A DNA stretch of 64,000 nucleotides from PALSA-693 sp963729695 (GCA_963729695.1 CAVSOT010000009.1:62001-126000); one strand, 5' to 3'. Numbered from the stretch's first letter, positions 34,581-44,104 are shown. Translations and numbers: made by a program. The notes: a model not told the origin generated them from the sequence alone.

Positions 34581-34665
34581 ATGTCCGTCGAAGAGAACAA
34601 GGCGGTCGTTGGCCGCTGGTTCACCGAATTTTGGGGAGAGCGTTCAATCCGGGCGTCACGATGCT
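34581..34665 (+). pseudogene. Ester cyclase / SnoaL-like N-terminal remnant
   Basis: ATG 34581, with GGAGGG upstream, opens 'MSVEENKAVVGRWFTEFWGE', the usual start of ester-cyclase-type SnoaL proteins. After that the frame shifts ('FNPGVT' continues in another frame) and the rest of the ~140-residue family is absent. A clear relic too short for standard gene callers. Confidence 0.65.
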
Positions 34666-34806
34666 GAAGCAGGCCAACCTAACCGCCCAGTCGTAGCCGG
34701 TGGACAACTACGACTGAAGATGCCGTCCGAACCGATGCCCTCCGCCACCACGGCCGCTGCCGTCGGGTCCCCAGCCTCGCGTTGTCCGGAGCGGCGTCCA
34801 GGCCGC

Positions 34807-35274
34807 CTACCTGGACGGCTCGACGGGGACGCCGGCAGCCTGAAGCGCCCAGACCAGACGTAGCGGATCACCCTTAGTTGCGACAGCAACGGATCGACGG
34901 TCGCCACTCGTGGGAGCTAGCACTACCCAGACCCGAGGCTGATAGCCAACAGAAGGGATGCCTGAAACCCGGGCCACCGCCTCCGAAGCATTGAAGTACC
35001 GCTCGGTGCCCAGCACAGTCCGCGCCAGGCCATTCGCCAACACCAGAGCGACAACGCCATCTTGGACAACAACCTCCATGCCCCTCGATACCCTGGTCGG
35101 CCACCGACCCGAGGACAGCATGAACTTCGCAATCACCCGTTCGCGGTAGATAACTGGTCGAGATGCAAGATCCGCTCGGACGGATCGCTCCCTTCGCCGC
35201 CGAAACTGGGTATCGAAGAGCGCGACGAGCAACAGCGCCCCGCCGATGAACAAGATCCAGCGGTTCGCCCCCAC
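34807..35274 (-). CDS. Hypothetical protein with N-terminal membrane anchor
   Basis: 155 aa. 'WILFIGGALLLVALFDTQF' is one membrane helix followed by an RRRRER stop-transfer; the rest is soluble and probably cytoplasmic, with a beta-rich core ('MEVVVQDGVVALVLANGLART', 'RVWVVLAPTSGDRRSVAVAT'). GTG start without an obvious ribosome site. No family recognised, but composition is coding-like. Confidence 0.6.
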   Translation of the reverse strand: MGANRWILFIGGALLLVALFDTQFRRRRERSVRADLASRPVIYRERVIAKFMLSSGRWPTRVSRGMEVVVQDGVVALVLANGLARTVLGTERYFNASEAVARVSGIPSVGYQPRVWVVLAPTSGDRRSVAVATKGDPLRLVWALQAAGVPVEPSR

Positions 35275-35399
35275 CTAGACCGCCGAAATGCCAGGAGCAG
35301 CGCCGGCCGCGAGCCAGCTCACGTTCTGGCGACGTGTCACCTTCGCCATCATGGCCAACGGACCGATCCTCGTAGCATCACTCAACATCTTGCCCGAGC

Positions 35400-35643
35400 C
35401 GGAGCGAAGTCGCGCAGCGGTCACAGCGTGATATTCGGCGTCGGGCTAACCCCATCCCCCACGCGGTTGAACGCTACGACCTCGGCGAGCAGCTCCAACC
35501 CCGCTACCGAAGCGCCGTGTCGGACACCGAGGCAGCCCAGCTTGCCGCCACCGTGCAGGCGAAGCAGGGCGAACTCGACGGCGACCGTGTGGGTGCTACC
35601 GGGGCCGACCGCCGATCAGGGGGGTTGCGGCACGCTGACGACT
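35400..35643 (+). pseudogene. Possible C-terminal coding remnant, unknown family
   Basis: One + frame ending at 35643 reads 'ANPIPHAVERYDLGEQLQPR', then 'SAVSDTEAAQLAATVQAKQGEL', then a degraded end. It looks like real protein sequence but has no start codon in frame nearby. I treat it as a remnant. Confidence 0.3.
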
Positions 35644-35686
35644 GAAATCGATGCGGCCAATCTGTCGGTAGTAAGACCGGGGGCGG

Positions 35687-36118
35687 TTGATCCTTCGGCG
35701 TCTCGAGGTCGATGCGGCCGCTCGGGAGGCCTTGGAACGTGACCGGATGGTCCCGCACGGGTCGGTCCAGGTCACCGTGGCGGACGGGTGGGTCACGTTG
35801 ACCGGAGAGGTCCGCCACCACTTCCAGCGCCAGGCCGCCCAGCACGCGGTCGGGCGGGTGCCCGGAGTCTTGGGAGTCATGAACGGGATCACCCTGACCG
35901 AGGAGCCCATCCCTCCCGAAGTGGCCGCCCGCATCGAGAAAGCCTTCAATCGAAACGCCGTCATCGATGACTCGGTGATCCAGGTCACCAACCGTGGTCA
36001 CACCATCTATCTCGACGGAATTGTCAACTCCTGGGACGCCATGGACACCGCGCTTGACACCACCTGGGCTGCTCCCGGAGTCAACGAAGTGGTCAACAAC
36101 CTCACCCTCATCGACTGA
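35687..36118 (+). CDS. BON-domain protein, N-terminally short
   Basis: 143 aa with two BON domains: 'SVQVTVADGWVTLTGEVRHH...VLGVMNGITL' and 'IQVTNRGHTIYLDGIVNSW...VNEVVNNLTLI'. Related actinobacterial proteins usually have three, so the first is probably lost. The only start is TTG 35687 with no clear ribosome site, and the sequence just upstream is not BON-like. BON domains bind phospholipid or link envelope proteins and are often stress-induced. May be a pseudogene. Confidence 0.65.
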   Translation: MILRRLEVDAAAREALERDRMVPHGSVQVTVADGWVTLTGEVRHHFQRQAAQHAVGRVPGVLGVMNGITLTEEPIPPEVAARIEKAFNRNAVIDDSVIQVTNRGHTIYLDGIVNSWDAMDTALDTTWAAPGVNEVVNNLTLID

Positions 36119-36312
36119 GCATCGCCTACGCCGTCGTGGCCAGTGCTCCAGCGGTCGACACCGAGTTCGAGCGACGTAATAATCGGACTGCCGGTGAGGA
36201 CGTTGACCCTGCAATGAGGACATCCCTGGACAGTGACAGTTGATTGCGTTTACTGTGCGGGTACAGCCCGCCGGGCCAGCTTCGAGCGGGGAAGCTAAAG
36301 GGGTAACAGACA

Positions 36313-37176
36313 GTGAAGAAGACGTCGGGTATCTTGGCGGCTGCTTGTGCCGCCAGTCTGGCCGCCGGATTGGCGTTCGTTTCCGGGCACTCGATTGCGA
36401 CGCCGCACGAGGGCCCCGCCTTCCGGGCCGCCGCGCTCAAGGCCTTGGAGGGCCAGATGGTCGAGCGGTCGGCGCCCATGAAGGTGGCCCGCGGCGCTCA
36501 TCTTGCGCATGTCGCCAATGTGTCTAGCGTCGGCTCGTTCAACTGGTCGGGCTACGCGGACACGAGCACCACTACGGGCGAGTTCACCTCGGTGTCGGCC
36601 AGTTGGGTCGTACCCAAAGTGACCTGCACCACCGAGGACCGCATCGCCTCGGACTGGGTTGGCTTGGACGGTGCGAACAACTCGACGGTGGAGCAGGACG
36701 GGACGGTCAGCCAGTGCTATGAGGGCTCAGCGGTCTACTACACCTGGTATGAAATGTTCCCCGCCAGCGAGGTCATCGTCGGAACCGGGGTCAAGGCCGG
36801 CGACCATATCACGGCCTCGGTCAAGCGCAGCGGGACGAGTTACACCCTCACGGTCACTGACGCCACTACGGCCGGAAACAACGTCTCGACGACGGCGACG
36901 TGTCCCGCCTCGACGTGCCTCGACGAGAGCGCGGAGTGGATCGCAGAGCGCCCGGCGTTCACCAACACTGGGGTGGTGCCGCTGGTGCAGTTCGCCAAGA
37001 CAACCTTCAAGGCGGCCAAGGCGACCGGGGGCGGGACATCCGGCGTGATTAGCACGTTCACCCCAACCGATCAGATCTCGATGATCGACTCGACCCAGGC
37101 CTACACACTCGACGCCACGTCGGCGCTCAACACCGCGGGCAATTCCTTCTCCGAGACCTGGCAAGACTCGTACTGA
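36313..37176 (+). CDS. Secreted G1-family (glutamic) endopeptidase
   Basis: 287 aa. A Sec signal ('ILAAACAASLAAGLAFV') and a ~45-residue propeptide precede the catalytic beta-sandwich beginning 'SFNWSGYAD'. The family dyad is visible: Gln in 'TVEQDGTVSQC' and Glu in 'ESAEWIAERP'. 'SDWVGLDG' and 'YYTWYEMFP' are further family hallmarks. G1 peptidases (scytalidoglutamic-peptidase type) act at acidic pH, consistent with an acid-soil or acidophilic habitat. The GTG follows AAAGGGG. Monocistronic. Confidence 0.85.
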   Translation: MKKTSGILAAACAASLAAGLAFVSGHSIATPHEGPAFRAAALKALEGQMVERSAPMKVARGAHLAHVANVSSVGSFNWSGYADTSTTTGEFTSVSASWVVPKVTCTTEDRIASDWVGLDGANNSTVEQDGTVSQCYEGSAVYYTWYEMFPASEVIVGTGVKAGDHITASVKRSGTSYTLTVTDATTAGNNVSTTATCPASTCLDESAEWIAERPAFTNTGVVPLVQFAKTTFKAAKATGGGTSGVISTFTPTDQISMIDSTQAYTLDATSALNTAGNSFSETWQDSY

Positions 37177-37231
37177 TCCGACGCCGAACTGGGCCCTCTC
37201 GAGTGGAGATCCCAGTTCGGTTTTGCCGTCG

Positions 37232-37450
37232 TCAGCAGACGAAGTCCCCAACGTGCCGATCAGGGGTCAGGCGGCCCCGGAAGTCTGAGGTGGCGGCCAT
37301 GCCGACGGCGGGTTTGTTGAGTTTGATGTTGCCGGTGGACCCGTAGAACGGGGCGTTGCAGGTAAACGCGCCGCCGTCGCCGCCGAGCAGGAAGCCCGGG
37401 GGCGGCTGAGGCTCGAGGCCCACGGTGACGAGCGGACCCGGCGAAAGGTG
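37232..37450 (-). pseudogene. Remnant of an FYGSTG/LNKP repeat exoprotein
   Basis: The minus-strand frame reads 'FLLGGDGGAFTCNAPFYGST' then 'LNKPAVGMAATSDFRGR'. This matches one unit of the beta-propeller-like repeat (DGGxF-F-A-FYGSTG...LN-P-VGMAAT) found in large surface proteins that I associate with Acidimicrobiia. Only about one unit survives, with no start. It helps suggest the host lineage. Confidence 0.55.
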
Positions 37451-37497
37451 GGGCTGGAGTAGACGGACCAACTATGAGGGCGGGAAAGGCGACTTGG

Positions 37498-37510
37498 TAT
37501 GGTCGGTCGA
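37498..37510 (+). promoter_or_regulatory. -10 box six bases before the LuxR regulator ATG
   Basis: TATGGT at 37498-37503 is followed by six bases and ATG 37510 with no ribosome site, again the leaderless spacing. Confidence 0.5.
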
Positions 37511-40223
37511 TGACCGAGCTGTCCGGTCCGTTTGACGGGGGTGGGTTTGTCGGCCGGTCTGTCGAGCTTGGCGCAGCTCGCGCCGTGATAGCTGAGGCCG
37601 CCGCCCAGGGTGCCGGGGTGGTTTGGATCGAGGGGGAGACGGGGGTGGGAAAAACTGCCCTGGTTACCAAGATCACGGCTGAGCTCGGCGCGACGGCTTC
37701 GGTGTTACGGATGGCAGGCGACGAGCACAGTGCGGACCGTCCTTTTTTTGTAGTCGGGCAGGTCGGCGTGGACGGCGTCGACGGGCCGTTCGCTGCTGGT
37801 CTGGCGCTGATCGGTCGGTTCGGGCAGACCGAGGGTTCTGGGCCGACGGTGGTTGTGGTCGAGGATTTGCACTGGGCGGATCGGGAGTCTCGCCTGGCGC
37901 TGCTGACCGCGGCGCAGCGCCTGGATAGCGATGCCGTGGTCATGGTGGTGACCTCCCGGCCGGACACCGGGTGCGATGACGGGTGGGATCGGTTCTGCGT
38001 CGATAGCTCTCGATGTCGGCGGTTGGTGTTGGGTGGTTTGGGAACGGAGGATGTGGCGGAGATGGGCCGTCACGCCGGCGTGTCGTTGACCCGAGGGGCG
38101 GCGGAGCGGCTCCACAGCCATACCGGCGGCCATCCGTTGTATGTTCGCACTCTGCTTCGGGAGGTTGCCCCGGCGCGACTGCTCGCGTATGACGGGGAGC
38201 TGCCGGTGCCGCGCAGTCTGGAGGCCACCATCGTGGCCCGGCTGGCTGAGCTGCCGCCCGAGGCACGCAACCTCGCCGAGGCGCTGAGCGTGATCGGCGA
38301 GCCGGTCCCGTTGTCGGTGGCCGGGCGGGTGGCCAGAGTGGGTCGGCCGGCTGAGGCGCTCGACGGTCTGCTCGCTACTGGATGGGTCACCTGGACGCCC
38401 GACGACCCGCAGGCGCCCATCGCGTTCGGCCATCCCCTGTATCGCACTGCCCTCTATCGGGACTTGTCATCGGCCAGGCGGCGAAGTCTGCATGCCGAGG
38501 CTGCCCAGATGCTCGATGCCGGATCGAGCCTGGCGCACCGGGTCGCGGCCGCCGACGGCCTCGACGACAGCCTGGCCGCCGAGCTAGCGGACCGGGCTGG
38601 GCGCGAACAGCGCAGAGGGGCTCGCAACCTTGCGGCCCGATACCTGATATGGGCGTCATCTCTGGGGTCCGACCGTCCCACCGCCGAACATCGTCTGCTC
38701 GAAGCGGGCCGTCTTTTCATCGCCGATGGGCAGGTCTCCCGGGCGGCAGCGTTCCGCGACCGGCTGGAGCGCTGCGAGGAAAGCCCGCTCCGAAGCCTGG
38801 TGCTGGGCATGCTGGCATGGGAGCGAGGGGAGAGCGCCCCAGCCGAGGAGTGGCTGCTCGAAGCGGCCTCCGGTCTTGATGTCGGCGAAACGGACGACCC
38901 GGTAGCGGTGGCGGCCCTCACTCAGCTGGGAGCAATCTACTGTACGAAGGGTCGGGCCACGCAGGCCATCGAGGCGGGCCGATTGGCGCTTTCTCTGCGA
39001 CCAGCTGACCCCGAGAGCGAGCGGGCGGCGTGGTTTGCGCTGGCGGTGGGAGAAGCAACCGCCCATGGGGCGCCGGCAGGCCTGGCCCGGCTGGCCGAAC
39101 GGCTGCCGCAACCGGCCGAGGCGGTCGCCGCGGCCGACACCGACCTGCTCATCGTGCGGGGAACGCTCGGCTTTTACGCCGGCCGCATCGCTGCCGCTAT
39201 CGCCGACATGCGGGTGGCTATCCGCCTGGCTCGGCAGGGCGCCGCGGCCGCCCAGCTGCCACGCGCTCACCTGCAGCTGGCTCAGCTGCTGCTCAACGCC
39301 GGCGACTGGGACGATGCGATGATCCATGCCGACCTCGCCCTGTCGTTGGTGTCAGACCAGCAGCGAATTTGGATGGAGGCGCAGGCGCACGCCGCACTGG
39401 GCCGTCTATTCGCCGACCGAGGCCAGTGGGCGCTAGCCACCGAGCACGTGGTTGTGGCCAACACCGCGGCGGCCAGCTTGGGAACGGCGGAGGCGGTCTT
39501 CACGGCTCGTATCGCCGAGGCGGCCGTGGGCCGGGCTGCGGACAACCCAGCCCGGGTCGTGAGCGCCCTGGGCCCGCTGGTGGGAGACGATCGGGTCATA
39601 CCGATGGCCACGTCGCTCGCTTGGTGGCCCACCTTGATCTCGGCCCTGATCGACTGTGGACACCTCGACGAAGCTGCCACCCACATCGGGCGGCTCGAGC
39701 GGGCCGCCCACGAACGCGGCCTGGACCTGACCGCCCGTATTATCGGGGTGCGCGCCCAGCTCTGCCTGGCCAACGGCGATGCCGAGCGCGGCGGCCACCG
39801 GTCTAGCCGAATCCGTGGGGCTACTAGGCGGCGACGACCCTCTCCTTGATCGGGCCGGTCTGCACCACGCCCTGGGTCGGGTCCTGCTGGCCCGAGGACA
39901 GCGGCGGCCCGCACTGGACGCCTTGCACGCCGCCCACGACCTTCTGGCAGCGGTCGGCGCCGACCCGTTCCTGCGCCGGGTCGAAGCCGATCTGGCGGCC
40001 GCCGGTATTACCACCACCTCGCAGGAGTCCCGCTCTCCGCTCGACCTCACAGAACACGGAACGCGACGTGGTGGCCTTGGTGGCCAAAGGTTTGACCAAC
40101 CGGGAAGTGGCCGCCGAGTTGTACATCGGCGACAAGACCGTCGAATATCACCTGCGCAACGTGTTCGCCAAGCTCGGTGTCACCTCCCGACGTCAACTGC
40201 GAAACTATCTGTCCAACCGATGA
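37510..40223 (+). pseudogene. AAA-type LuxR family regulator, two frameshifts
   Basis: About 900 aa when joined. Walker A 'GETGVGKTAL', Walker B 'VVVVEDLHWAD', then long TPR-like helices, then a C-terminal LuxR helix-turn-helix 'GLTNREVAAELYIGDKTVEY'. The first frame runs to 39849, with the shift near 39787-39799 ('CLANGDAER' to 'ATGLAESVGLLGG'); the second shift is near 40050 ('SPLDLT' to 'TERDVVALVAKG'). As written, the HTH is detached from the ATPase. The palindrome at 40226, three bases past its stop, and its twin at 41440 are likely targets. The first frame alone opens at 37474, but ATG 37510 fits homology. Confidence 0.85.
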
Positions 40224-40225
40224 CT

Positions 40226-40238
40226 AGGGATTATCCCT
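40226..40238. promoter_or_regulatory. 13-bp palindrome AGGGAWWWTCCCT, copy 1
   Basis: AGGGATTATCCCT lies within CTAGGGATTATCCCTGGGG directly after the LuxR gene and upstream of the next gene. It resembles the CTVGGGAWWTCCCBAG site known for PAS-LuxR regulators such as PimM, with one extra central base. A second copy is at 41440. Confidence 0.6.
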
Positions 40239-40275
40239 GGGGAAACCCGGTGATCGCTACCGCATGCTGGGCGGC

Positions 40276-40461
40276 ATGGAGATCATCGTCGACATCACCC
40301 GATCACCCCAAGGACAACTGGCGGGGACCGTCCGACCGGCCGGCAGCGTCAACGGGCGCGACTTCTACGGAGTCATGGAGTTGCTGGCCTGCCTCGAGCG
40401 GATCATCGATGTCGACGCCTCCATCTTGGCAGTCACCACAACCACAAAGGGAGAACAGACC
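40276..40461 (+). CDS. Possible short gene or N-terminal extension before the NTF2 protein
   Basis: An open frame from ATG 40276 reads 'MEIIVDITRSPQGQLAGTV' and 'NGRDFYGVMELLACLERIID', which looks like a folded 55-residue alpha/beta protein. It has no stop before ATG 40462 and continues in frame into the NTF2 protein. It may be a genuine fused domain, or a small gene whose stop was lost. Confidence 0.45.
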
Positions 40462-40923
40462 ATGACCGACCCCATCGAGTTCTCGTCGCTTCCCCAAGCC
40501 GACCAGGACGTCATCACCACTAATCTTCTGGCCCTCTCTTCAGGCTTCAAAGCTCGTGACGTCAACCAGCTGACCGACGTCTACAGCGCCGACGCCGACT
40601 GGGTTAACGCCTTCGGAACGGTCAAAAGAGGGAGCGACCAGATTCTTGCCTACCTCCAGGGACTTTTCGCCGACGAGAACTTCAACGCCGGCACCCTAGA
40701 AGCGCCCCCCGAGGTGGCCATCCGCGTCCTCACTCGCGAGGTGGTACTGGTCTCCGCTCACCTTCGAGTCGCCGGCCAGAAGCTCGTTGGCGGCGGTGAG
40801 ATCCCCGAACGGGATAACCGCTCCTTGCGAGTCCTGCACCGCCAGGCCGACGGCACGTGGCCCATCGTTTCCGAAATGTACAACGACGCCAATCGGGAAG
40901 TGACGTACACCCCTTCCACATAA
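40462..40923 (+). CDS. NTF2-like (SgcJ/DUF4440-type) protein
   Basis: 153 aa. 'DVITTNLLALSSGFKARDVN', 'LTDVYSADADWVNAFGTVKR', 'GSDQILAYLQGLFAD' and 'PIVSEMYNDANRE' follow the NTF2-fold order of SgcJ/EcaC proteins. ATG 40462 has AAAGGGAGAA upstream. The frame is open upstream, so a longer fused form is possible. A LuxR-type palindrome lies 224 bp upstream, suggesting control by the adjacent regulator. Function unknown. Confidence 0.75.
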   Translation: MTDPIEFSSLPQADQDVITTNLLALSSGFKARDVNQLTDVYSADADWVNAFGTVKRGSDQILAYLQGLFADENFNAGTLEAPPEVAIRVLTREVVLVSAHLRVAGQKLVGGGEIPERDNRSLRVLHRQADGTWPIVSEMYNDANREVTYTPST

Positions 40924-41439
40924 TTGCCCGCCGCACGGGCCGACGAGCCGTTGGGAGACTCGTGCCCGTGTCAGGCCCGAACGGACCGCCGGACGGGTGC
41001 TGCCGGTGACCTTCTCGTGTTCGGCGCGGCGAGCGGTTGATCTTCTCCAGATCAATGGCAGTGCTGGCGCAAGGGTCGGGCCTGTTGCTCAGCGGGTCCT
41101 GAGCGACACAGGGCCCGGCGCACGACCGGAATTGATGTCGGTCCGCGACTCCCGGCGAAGCCCGCGCCACCAACACCTACCAGGCTATTTGCTGTCCGAG
41201 AACCCAGTCCACCCGGCCACCGGCTCCGGCGCAACCAGCCCAGGACCCAACGAACCCGACGAGCGCCCCCAATCCCAAGGTGGCGCTCCTCACAGCCCCG
41301 GCCCTGGCGGGTCACCCACCCAACATCCAGAACCGCAGCTGACGGAGATCCTCCACCTGCTCTTCAGCGTGCCGTTCGACGTGCGCCCCGACCACTTGCC
41401 TTCTCGAGCCGGCGCGGATCGTGGGACCCTACGGTAACT
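40924..41439. other. Gap of about 500 bp with no convincing gene
   Basis: A 146-codon frame at 40997 crosses it, but the product is P/G/R-rich with no motif or ribosome site. The gap ends at the second LuxR-type palindrome. Confidence 0.5.
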
Positions 41440-41452
41440 AGGGAATTTCCCT
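41440..41452. promoter_or_regulatory. 13-bp palindrome AGGGAWWWTCCCT, copy 2
   Basis: AGGGAATTTCCCT within CTAGGGAATTTCCCTGGGG matches the copy at 40226 in arms and flanks. It is 70 bp before the ATG of the secreted protein at 41522; a -10 candidate TACCAT lies near 41500. Confidence 0.6.
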
Positions 41453-41521
41453 GGGGTGTGTCCGACACAGATGGCTGATCATCAGTTCGTCCTACCGCTA
41501 CCATAGAAAGACGACGGACTG

Positions 41522-42679
41522 ATGAAGAATCGGATCACAACTGAGGACACCCTCATCGGCGTAAACGAGTGCGAGGGCGCGGAGCCGAATGACAAGCGAC
41601 GCGGGGGGGCTGCTGTCGGGCGGCGAAGGCTGGGCCGGTCAGGGCTACTCGCCGGCATAGCCGGACTTGGACTGGCCGCCACCATGCTCGGTGCCACCGC
41701 CGCTCACGCCGACACCCTGAGCAATAGCTCGACGATCCAGCTGGGCAACTATCCCGTGCCGGCGAGCCCGGCGGCGGGGTTTCCCGGCGGCAACGCCATC
41801 CCGCAAAACATGGGCACCTTAGGCAACCCCACCGAACTGTTCGTCAACGGACAAGGCACCGCCAACCAGGTGTTGAGCGTCCCCGGTGGCTCGGCTAGCT
41901 GGGGCACCCCCGTCGCAACCGAGCCGGACAGCGGTGATCCTAGCCAGGTCTGGCGATTCCAGCTTGTGGGCTACATCGATGTGACGACACCCGACGCGGC
42001 AGCCAACTATTACTCGATCGCCACCCCCGGCAAACCACCGGTCAATAATGTTCTCGAACAGGCCCCCGTCTACAAGGTCATAAACTACAACAACGGGACG
42101 CACACCTGCCTGGACGCCTACGGCGGGGGCGGAGCCGCCTACACCACGATCGACTCCTACGGTTGCGACGCCAACCAGATAAACCAAACCAATCAGCTGT
42201 GGGTGATGGCCACGCCTGGTGGTCTCGAAGGAACCCTCACGGGTCCCGAGGGGACATTGTCCTCCGAGACGATGGAGAACGAGTATTTCATGACCGGTCA
42301 GAACCCCTCGACCTTCAAGTTGGCCCAGATGTACAGCACTACTCTCCAAGCGTCGCATGTCGGGACCGGCATCAGCGCTGGAGAAGACACCGTGCTCGAG
42401 AACGTCGCTTCCCTAGCGGCGAACGGTTGGAATACCGGCACCGCTCCGGTCCTATCTGCCACCGTGACCAACATGTTGGGCACCAACTCACAGGTAATGC
42501 TCAACGGTCAGACCACCTGGCCGGTGAACGCGGCCACCTCGACCTGGGCGGTCTACGACACGACGCCCGGTGGGAACGTGGAGCAACCCGTCCCGGGTTC
42601 CTCGGACGGCACAACTCCGGGAGGACCACCCCCAGCCTGCTTCATATACCAGTGCCTGGTCAGCGGAGAAGGAGACTGA
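41522..42679 (+). CDS. Exported protein, possible ricin-like lectin fold
   Basis: 385 aa. A long N-region with 'VGRRRLGRSGLLAGIAGLGL' suggests a Tat-type signal (RRLG) ending near 'AAHADT'. The mature part includes 'HTCLDAYGGG' and 'INQTNQLWVM', a weak resemblance to the QxW beta-trefoil repeat of ricin-type lectins ('SQVWRFQLV' is a second hint). C-terminal 'PPPACFIYQCLVSGEGD' may hold a disulfide. It is downstream of the LuxR-type palindrome and ends at a strong terminator. Confidence 0.65.
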   Translation: MKNRITTEDTLIGVNECEGAEPNDKRRGGAAVGRRRLGRSGLLAGIAGLGLAATMLGATAAHADTLSNSSTIQLGNYPVPASPAAGFPGGNAIPQNMGTLGNPTELFVNGQGTANQVLSVPGGSASWGTPVATEPDSGDPSQVWRFQLVGYIDVTTPDAAANYYSIATPGKPPVNNVLEQAPVYKVINYNNGTHTCLDAYGGGGAAYTTIDSYGCDANQINQTNQLWVMATPGGLEGTLTGPEGTLSSETMENEYFMTGQNPSTFKLAQMYSTTLQASHVGTGISAGEDTVLENVASLAANGWNTGTAPVLSATVTNMLGTNSQVMLNGQTTWPVNAATSTWAVYDTTPGGNVEQPVPGSSDGTTPGGPPPACFIYQCLVSGEGD

Positions 42680-42744
42680 TGGTCCCGTACGGCTGTCACC
42701 GTCATGGCAGGTTATTCAGCTAGCCAAATCGAGGAAGACAACCG

Positions 42745-42778
42745 GGGGTCGCCCACCAAGGTGGGCGACCCCTTTCTT
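42745..42778 (+). terminator. Rho-independent terminator
   Basis: A perfect 13-bp stem GGGGTCGCCCACC/GGTGGGCGACCCC with a two-base AA loop is followed by TTTCTT, 65 bp after the stop of the exported-protein gene. Confidence 0.88.
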
Positions 42779-42809
42779 ACGGTATACCTGTGGGTCGTGT
42801 CAGGCAGCG

Positions 42810-42938
42810 ATGACCGGCGATACCCTGCCCTCGGGCGAATGCCAGTGGTGTAAACAGATCCAGATCATCGAGCGGGCGAAGACGGAAGGCCGGTTTGCTC
42901 GGGATACGCGGACATCGGATGGCCGCCGAAAAACGTGA
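42810..42938 (+). CDS. Possible small zinc-ribbon-like ORF
   Basis: 42 aa from ATG 42810 ('SGECQWCKQIQIIERAKTEG'). A second CxxC (CGSC) lies in the same frame just before the ATG, which would make a four-Cys zinc ribbon if translation began earlier, but no start is available after the terminator. Low certainty. Confidence 0.25.
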   Translation: MTGDTLPSGECQWCKQIQIIERAKTEGRFARDTRTSDGRRKT

Positions 42939-42972
42939 TGAGCGCGTCGTCTCCCTGGCTCCGACAATTTGG

Positions 42973-43932
42973 TCAGCTTTGCTCCACGTGCAGCTCCGTT
43001 ACGCGCAACGAACGGATTCGCCAACGGCCGTCCGGACCACGCGCGTAGTCGTCGTCATGGCGGCCCCAGCGCCGCTCGCACGTGCCTGTGCCGCCGTCGA
43101 CATCGACGGAGGTGATGCAGAACGTGCCCCAGCTCGCCCGCGCCTTCGTCGGACCCGTTGCCCCCGGGCTCATTCGCTGCCTCGCGTCCCATCCCAGTGC
43201 GGCGCCGTCCGACAAGTGGTCGATCTCGATGTCGGGCATCACGACCTGATGCACAGTCCTGGCATCGGCGAGCACGCGCTGCATGCGGTCGACGATCGCC
43301 GTTCGACCGGACACGGCATCGTCGCCGTCACGCGGGTCCAGCCGCAACTGCCCGTCCTCAGTGAAGAGCTCGGCCCAGTCCAACCAACGTTTCGCGTCGA
43401 GGAGATGGCAGTACCTCGCCTTGAGTCGCTTGAGCTCCTCGGTCACCAATGAATCCGACACGTCCGGGCCGACGAGCGGCTCGGCGAGGGGATGGGTCCC
43501 GCTGACCTCACACAGCCGCTCCTCGAACCGCCATCGGCCGTCCGGGCATCGAACGAGCCGATCGCGGAAGCGGCCGAAGGCGAGGATGAACGGGCCGGTG
43601 GGATGAACCGCGGGTGTCATGAAGTAGCTGTGGGCCACAGAGCGATCACCGTCGACCTCGATCTGCGGTGTCATGACGACGTGCTTCGTCAAAGCGTGCT
43701 CGAAGCTGGCGAACAACTCCGCCAACGCGGCGCGGCCCTGGAACCTGCGCTCGGGGAAACCGGCGGCGGCCTGCCCGTCCCGGCGGGTCGCCCAGACGCC
43801 GTCGTCGGTGAAGCAGTCAAGCCAGTCCTTGGCCGGCGCGTCGTCGATCGTGTGCGCGTAGCGGTGCAACGTGTCGAGAATGGCCAACTCGTCCTCACGA
43901 TGCGCCATCCGCTCTTCGCCTGCAGTGCTCAT
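42973..43932 (-). CDS. Double SnoaL-like (NTF2 fold) protein, paralogue of 14326
   Basis: 319 aa with two SnoaL_4-like modules: 'AILDTLHRYAHTIDDAPAKD' and 'RLKARYCHLLDAKRWLDWAE' open them, and 'GRWRFEERLCEVSGTHPLAE' and 'GRWRIRSLRVTELHVEQ' close them. The layout and many residues (such as 'HPLAEP-VGPDVS' at the junction) match the 14326 protein, so they are paralogues. ATG has GAGGGA upstream. It diverges from the SDR/SnoaL operon that follows, hinting at a shared pathway. Activity unknown. Confidence 0.82.
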   Translation of the reverse strand: MSTAGEERMAHREDELAILDTLHRYAHTIDDAPAKDWLDCFTDDGVWATRRDGQAAAGFPERRFQGRAALAELFASFEHALTKHVVMTPQIEVDGDRSVAHSYFMTPAVHPTGPFILAFGRFRDRLVRCPDGRWRFEERLCEVSGTHPLAEPLVGPDVSDSLVTEELKRLKARYCHLLDAKRWLDWAELFTEDGQLRLDPRDGDDAVSGRTAIVDRMQRVLADARTVHQVVMPDIEIDHLSDGAALGWDARQRMSPGATGPTKARASWGTFCITSVDVDGGTGTCERRWGRHDDDYARGPDGRWRIRSLRVTELHVEQS

Positions 43933-44104
43933 GTCGAACTCCCTCGTCGATCTGCTTGCGGCCTGACACTAGGCCTGCTGTCGATTCCACCACCTGGCCA
44001 GGACCAGGGCCGGCCGAACCCGTCGGCGAGGGCTTCGAGTCGTCGCTGGACGGTTACCAGCCCGACTGGCAAGAATAACGGGGGCATCTAGGAGGTCGAC
44101 AGCG

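Noticed and set aside
40997..41437. 146-codon frame between the NTF2 and exported-protein genes
   Set aside because: Low-complexity P/G/H-rich product, no ribosome site or fold.
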